Origin: FEN-1297 sp964498065
GTDB lineage: Bacteria > Bacteroidota > Ignavibacteria > Ignavibacteriales > Ignavibacteriaceae
Reading direction: 5' to 3'
DNA: 64,000 nucleotides
Assembly (NCBI GenBank): GCA_964498065.1
Contig: CAZCFZ010000009.1
Coordinates: forward strand, 1-64,000
The notes below the pieces were generated by a model that had not been told where the DNA came from, did no database searches, and saw only the letters and a list, made by a program, of their open reading frames with translations. The position numbers were made by a program, and so were the translations under genes. The stretch's first letter is position 1; every line of letters begins with the position of its first letter. Below are positions 61,841 to 64,000 of this stretch, piece by piece.

Positions 61841-63117
61841 TAAACACTAAATACTTAACATTAATAATATTAATTGCCCTTTCATCTCTTCTTTGGCCTC
61901 AAGAGAACAAACAAATTACACGCAAAAAATCAGAACTTTCCGACATTAAGGACCAAATAGTTTCATTAGAGAAAAAAATTAAACTTAAGACTCTTAAGGA
62001 AAGAAAAACATATAATGTCCTTGATAATTATAATAAGCAGAGTTACTTGCTTCATAGATTGATTAATACTCTTAAAGATGAAGAACTGAAAAAAGAAAAA
62101 GATATTGAAAGAACCTCAATCCGGATTAAAACTCTTCAGAAGGATATCAGATTATTAAAAGAAAATTATTCAAAATATGTTGTGACAATATATAAAAGGG
62201 GCAAACCTGATGAACTTGCAAGTGTCCTTGATGCTGATTCATTTGAGCAGGCTCTTCTAAGATATAAATACTTGGAAAAGTTTTCTGAAAGGAGACAAAG
62301 CGATTTACATCGGCTGAAAGATAAAACCGAAAAATTAATTATAGCTAAGAAAATTCTTGAAAAGGAAAAAGAAGAAAAACTAGCACTTACAAATTCTAAA
62401 ATTGATGAAGAAAAAAATTTAAATGCCAAAAGAACTGAAAGAAGAAAAATTCTTAAAGCAATTAGGCATGATAAAGCCGCTCTAAAAAGCGAGCTGCTAG
62501 CAAAAAAATCTGCAGAATCCCGGATACAAAATTTAATTTCAAAACTTGTTGAAGAAGAAAAGCGAAGAAGAGAAGAAGCAGAAAGACTGGCAAAAGCAAA
62601 ATCAGCAGGAAAAAACAGAGATAAATTATTAGCTTCAAAAACAAATGAAACACTGCCGAAACTAAATAATGAAAGCAGCTACGATGTTAATTTATCAACA
62701 AAAGGCTTTACCTCGTTTTCAACATTAAAAGGGAAATTACATTGGCCGGTCGCTAGAGGAAGAATTTATAGGAAATTCGGAGAGAATACGAATCAAAGAC
62801 TCCAAACAGTTACCTTAAATTATGGAATCGATATTAAAACAACATCCGATGCCGATGTAAGAGCAGTGGCCGAAGGAGTTGTATCTGCAATTGATTGGCT
62901 TCCGGGTTACGGAAGCGTAGTTATAATTACACATAAGGGTGATTATCGTACGGTATACAGTCATTTATCCAATATATTTGTAAAAGAAGGGGATAAGGTT
63001 AAGCAGGGAACTATAATCGGCCGTGTCGGGGAAAGCCTTGAAGGCAATATACTTCATTTTGAAATTTGGAATTCGCGGAAAAAACAGAATCCGGAAAATT
63101 GGCTTGCAAGGAAATGA
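61834..63117 (+). CDS. EnvC-like murein hydrolase activator (degenerate LytM)
   Basis: A 427-residue exported protein: signal peptide 1-23, a long coiled coil (about 25-250) and a C-terminal LytM/M23 domain. The zinc-binding residues look degenerate: where active M23 enzymes have HxGiDi, this reads NYGIDIKT, and instead of HLHFEI it reads ILHFEIW. This fits EnvC/NlpD-type activators, which stimulate amidases at division sites instead of cutting peptidoglycan. The ATG overlaps the DUF4292 stop. A flippase gene follows 135 bp later. Confidence 0.85.
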   Translation: MVINTKYLTLIILIALSSLLWPQENKQITRKKSELSDIKDQIVSLEKKIKLKTLKERKTYNVLDNYNKQSYLLHRLINTLKDEELKKEKDIERTSIRIKTLQKDIRLLKENYSKYVVTIYKRGKPDELASVLDADSFEQALLRYKYLEKFSERRQSDLHRLKDKTEKLIIAKKILEKEKEEKLALTNSKIDEEKNLNAKRTERRKILKAIRHDKAALKSELLAKKSAESRIQNLISKLVEEEKRRREEAERLAKAKSAGKNRDKLLASKTNETLPKLNNESSYDVNLSTKGFTSFSTLKGKLHWPVARGRIYRKFGENTNQRLQTVTLNYGIDIKTTSDADVRAVAEGVVSAIDWLPGYGSVVIITHKGDYRTVYSHLSNIFVKEGDKVKQGTIIGRVGESLEGNILHFEIWNSRKKQNPENWLARK

Positions 63118-63252
63118 AATGCAGTGCAGCATTAAATATGGAAATATAAGTTAAAATATTTCTCCGGCTTTTAGTATCCTTTTAAATTAGCACAAATAAT
63201 GTTTTAGAAATCCTTTTGACAAATATAACTTTGTTCGCATTCTTCAAGCAGT

Positions 63253-64000
63253 ATGAAACTATTTAATAAATATTTTTCCAAATTCGGAAATAGTATATAT
63301 ATATTATTTAATTCTGTTTTAGATAGGGGAATATTTTTTATATTATATGTCTTTCTAGCACACTCCGTTTCAAAAACCGAATATGGCTTTATAATAACCG
63401 TATTTGCTTTTACAAATATTTTACAGGGAATATTTGATCTAGGATTGCCATTTTATATACAGAGAGAAATTGCCGGCGGAACAAGTTTTAGCGCTAAGAT
63501 AAATTCTATTCTATACATTAAACTGATTTCTTTATTCCTTTATGTACCCGTACCAATCATATATTTCGCATTAAGCTCCGATGTAAATATTATTCTGGTT
63601 ATAATTATCAGCATAATCAATTTTTGTTGGGGAATCAGTGGTATTTTCAACGCGGTATTTTATGGCTCAAATACATATAAAGAATCGTCTATCTACTTAT
63701 TGATCTCGAGAACAATTTTAATTATAACATTCTTAATTTTAATTTTTACTAATACATCCACAGAAATTTTATTGCTTTCGTTTGTCCTTTCTTTTTTAGT
63801 CCATTTAAAATTCTTTAAAACTCATTTAAAAAATAGGGGAATAATATTGTTTAAAGATAAAATTAAAATAAGCCTTATTAGTAAAGAACTTAAATCATCA
63901 ATGCCAATGGGCTTAGGAGTTATTTTCGTATTAATATATGATCGAGCCGATATTTTAATATTACAAAAAGTTTCAGGACTGGAAATAGTAGCGTTTTATG
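63253..64000 (+). CDS. Polysaccharide flippase-like membrane protein (truncated by window end)
   Basis: An open frame from ATG at 63253 to the window edge, at least 249 codons. The protein begins MKLFNKYFSKFGNSIYILFN and contains hydrophobic stretches every 25-35 residues. AHSVSKTEYGFIITVFAFTN and GLPFYIQREIAGG are the typical spelling of Wzx/O-antigen flippases of the MOP superfamily. It would move lipid-linked sugars across the inner membrane. The C-terminal half is outside the window. Confidence 0.8.
   Translation, partial: MKLFNKYFSKFGNSIYILFNSVLDRGIFFILYVFLAHSVSKTEYGFIITVFAFTNILQGIFDLGLPFYIQREIAGGTSFSAKINSILYIKLISLFLYVPVPIIYFALSSDVNIILVIIISIINFCWGISGIFNAVFYGSNTYKESSIYLLISRTILIITFLILIFTNTSTEILLLSFVLSFLVHLKFFKTHLKNRGIILFKDKIKISLISKELKSSMPMGLGVIFVLIYDRADILILQKVSGLEIVAFY

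Noticed and set aside
1..64000. CRISPR arrays, tRNA or rRNA genes, phage or transposase genes
   Set aside because: No regularly spaced repeats, no tRNA TPsiC-like GGTTCRAATCC signature in a plausible cloverleaf, and no integrase or transposase motifs were seen on reading; short degraded ones could be missed.

Overview
The window is AT-rich (roughly one third G+C) chromosomal DNA. Its gene content suggests a Gram-negative member of the Ignavibacteriota or a relative in the FCB (Fibrobacterota-Chlorobiota-Bacteroidota) group. The reasons are lipoproteins with a classic lipobox, FadL-like outer-membrane barrels, a TonB protein, DUF2279 and DUF4292 families, a complete classical menaquinone cluster and long AT-rich spacers. 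This assignment is inference; no rRNA or other phylogenetic marker is present.

Layout. 1-3.3 kb: a repeat-rich left end, two small secreted proteins (one resembling a stand-alone SecD P1-head domain), a DUF2279 gene broken by an in-frame TAA, and a Nudix hydrolase. 3.5-8.1 kb: a GNAT acetyltransferase, then on the minus strand a PAS histidine kinase, an NtrC-type sigma-54 activator, a good sigma-54 promoter, a single-domain receiver and a universal stress protein. 8.9-12 kb: the methionine operon metY-metX. 12-19.1 kb: the threonine operon thrA-asd-thrB-thrC-proC. 19.5-31.4 kb: the divergent branched-chain operon ilvB-ilvN-ilvC-leuB-methyltransferase-leuA-leuC-leuD-cimA-amidohydrolase. 31.6-37.6 kb: glutamate synthase gltB-gltD. 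38-42 kb: a GT9 glycosyltransferase, a LysE-type exporter, a decayed PNPOx-like gene and an AmpG-like transporter. 42.6-52.2 kb: menaquinone genes menF-D-(msrB)-H-B-A-C-E, with a convergent hotdog thioesterase. 52.3-59 kb: an rsgA remnant, a TonB-like protein, outer-membrane barrels, low-complexity lipoproteins and an ATP-grasp protein. 59.2-64 kb: a TPR lipoprotein, a DUF4292 lipoprotein, an EnvC-like factor and a truncated flippase.

The most interesting signal is regulatory. Three amino-acid operons start with leader-peptide attenuators too short or too unusual for ordinary gene calling. They are a Thr-run leader before thrA, an Ile/Leu/Val-rich leader before ilvB (followed by a second such leader), and a Met/Cys-run leader before metY. 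Each main leader has a TTGACA-N17-TANNTT-like promoter, a very short 5' UTR and a downstream terminator. Two of them show mutually exclusive antiterminator pairing. The Met/Cys attenuator is followed in the same transcript by a complete SAM-I riboswitch with its own terminator, so metYX appears to pass two serial checkpoints: one sensing charged tRNA and one sensing S-adenosylmethionine. Threonine, methionine, branched-chain amino acid and glutamate synthesis are therefore clustered and mostly controlled by premature termination.

The window also holds three gene relics (DUF2279, PNPOx-like, rsgA C-terminus) and several palindromic intergenic repeats.
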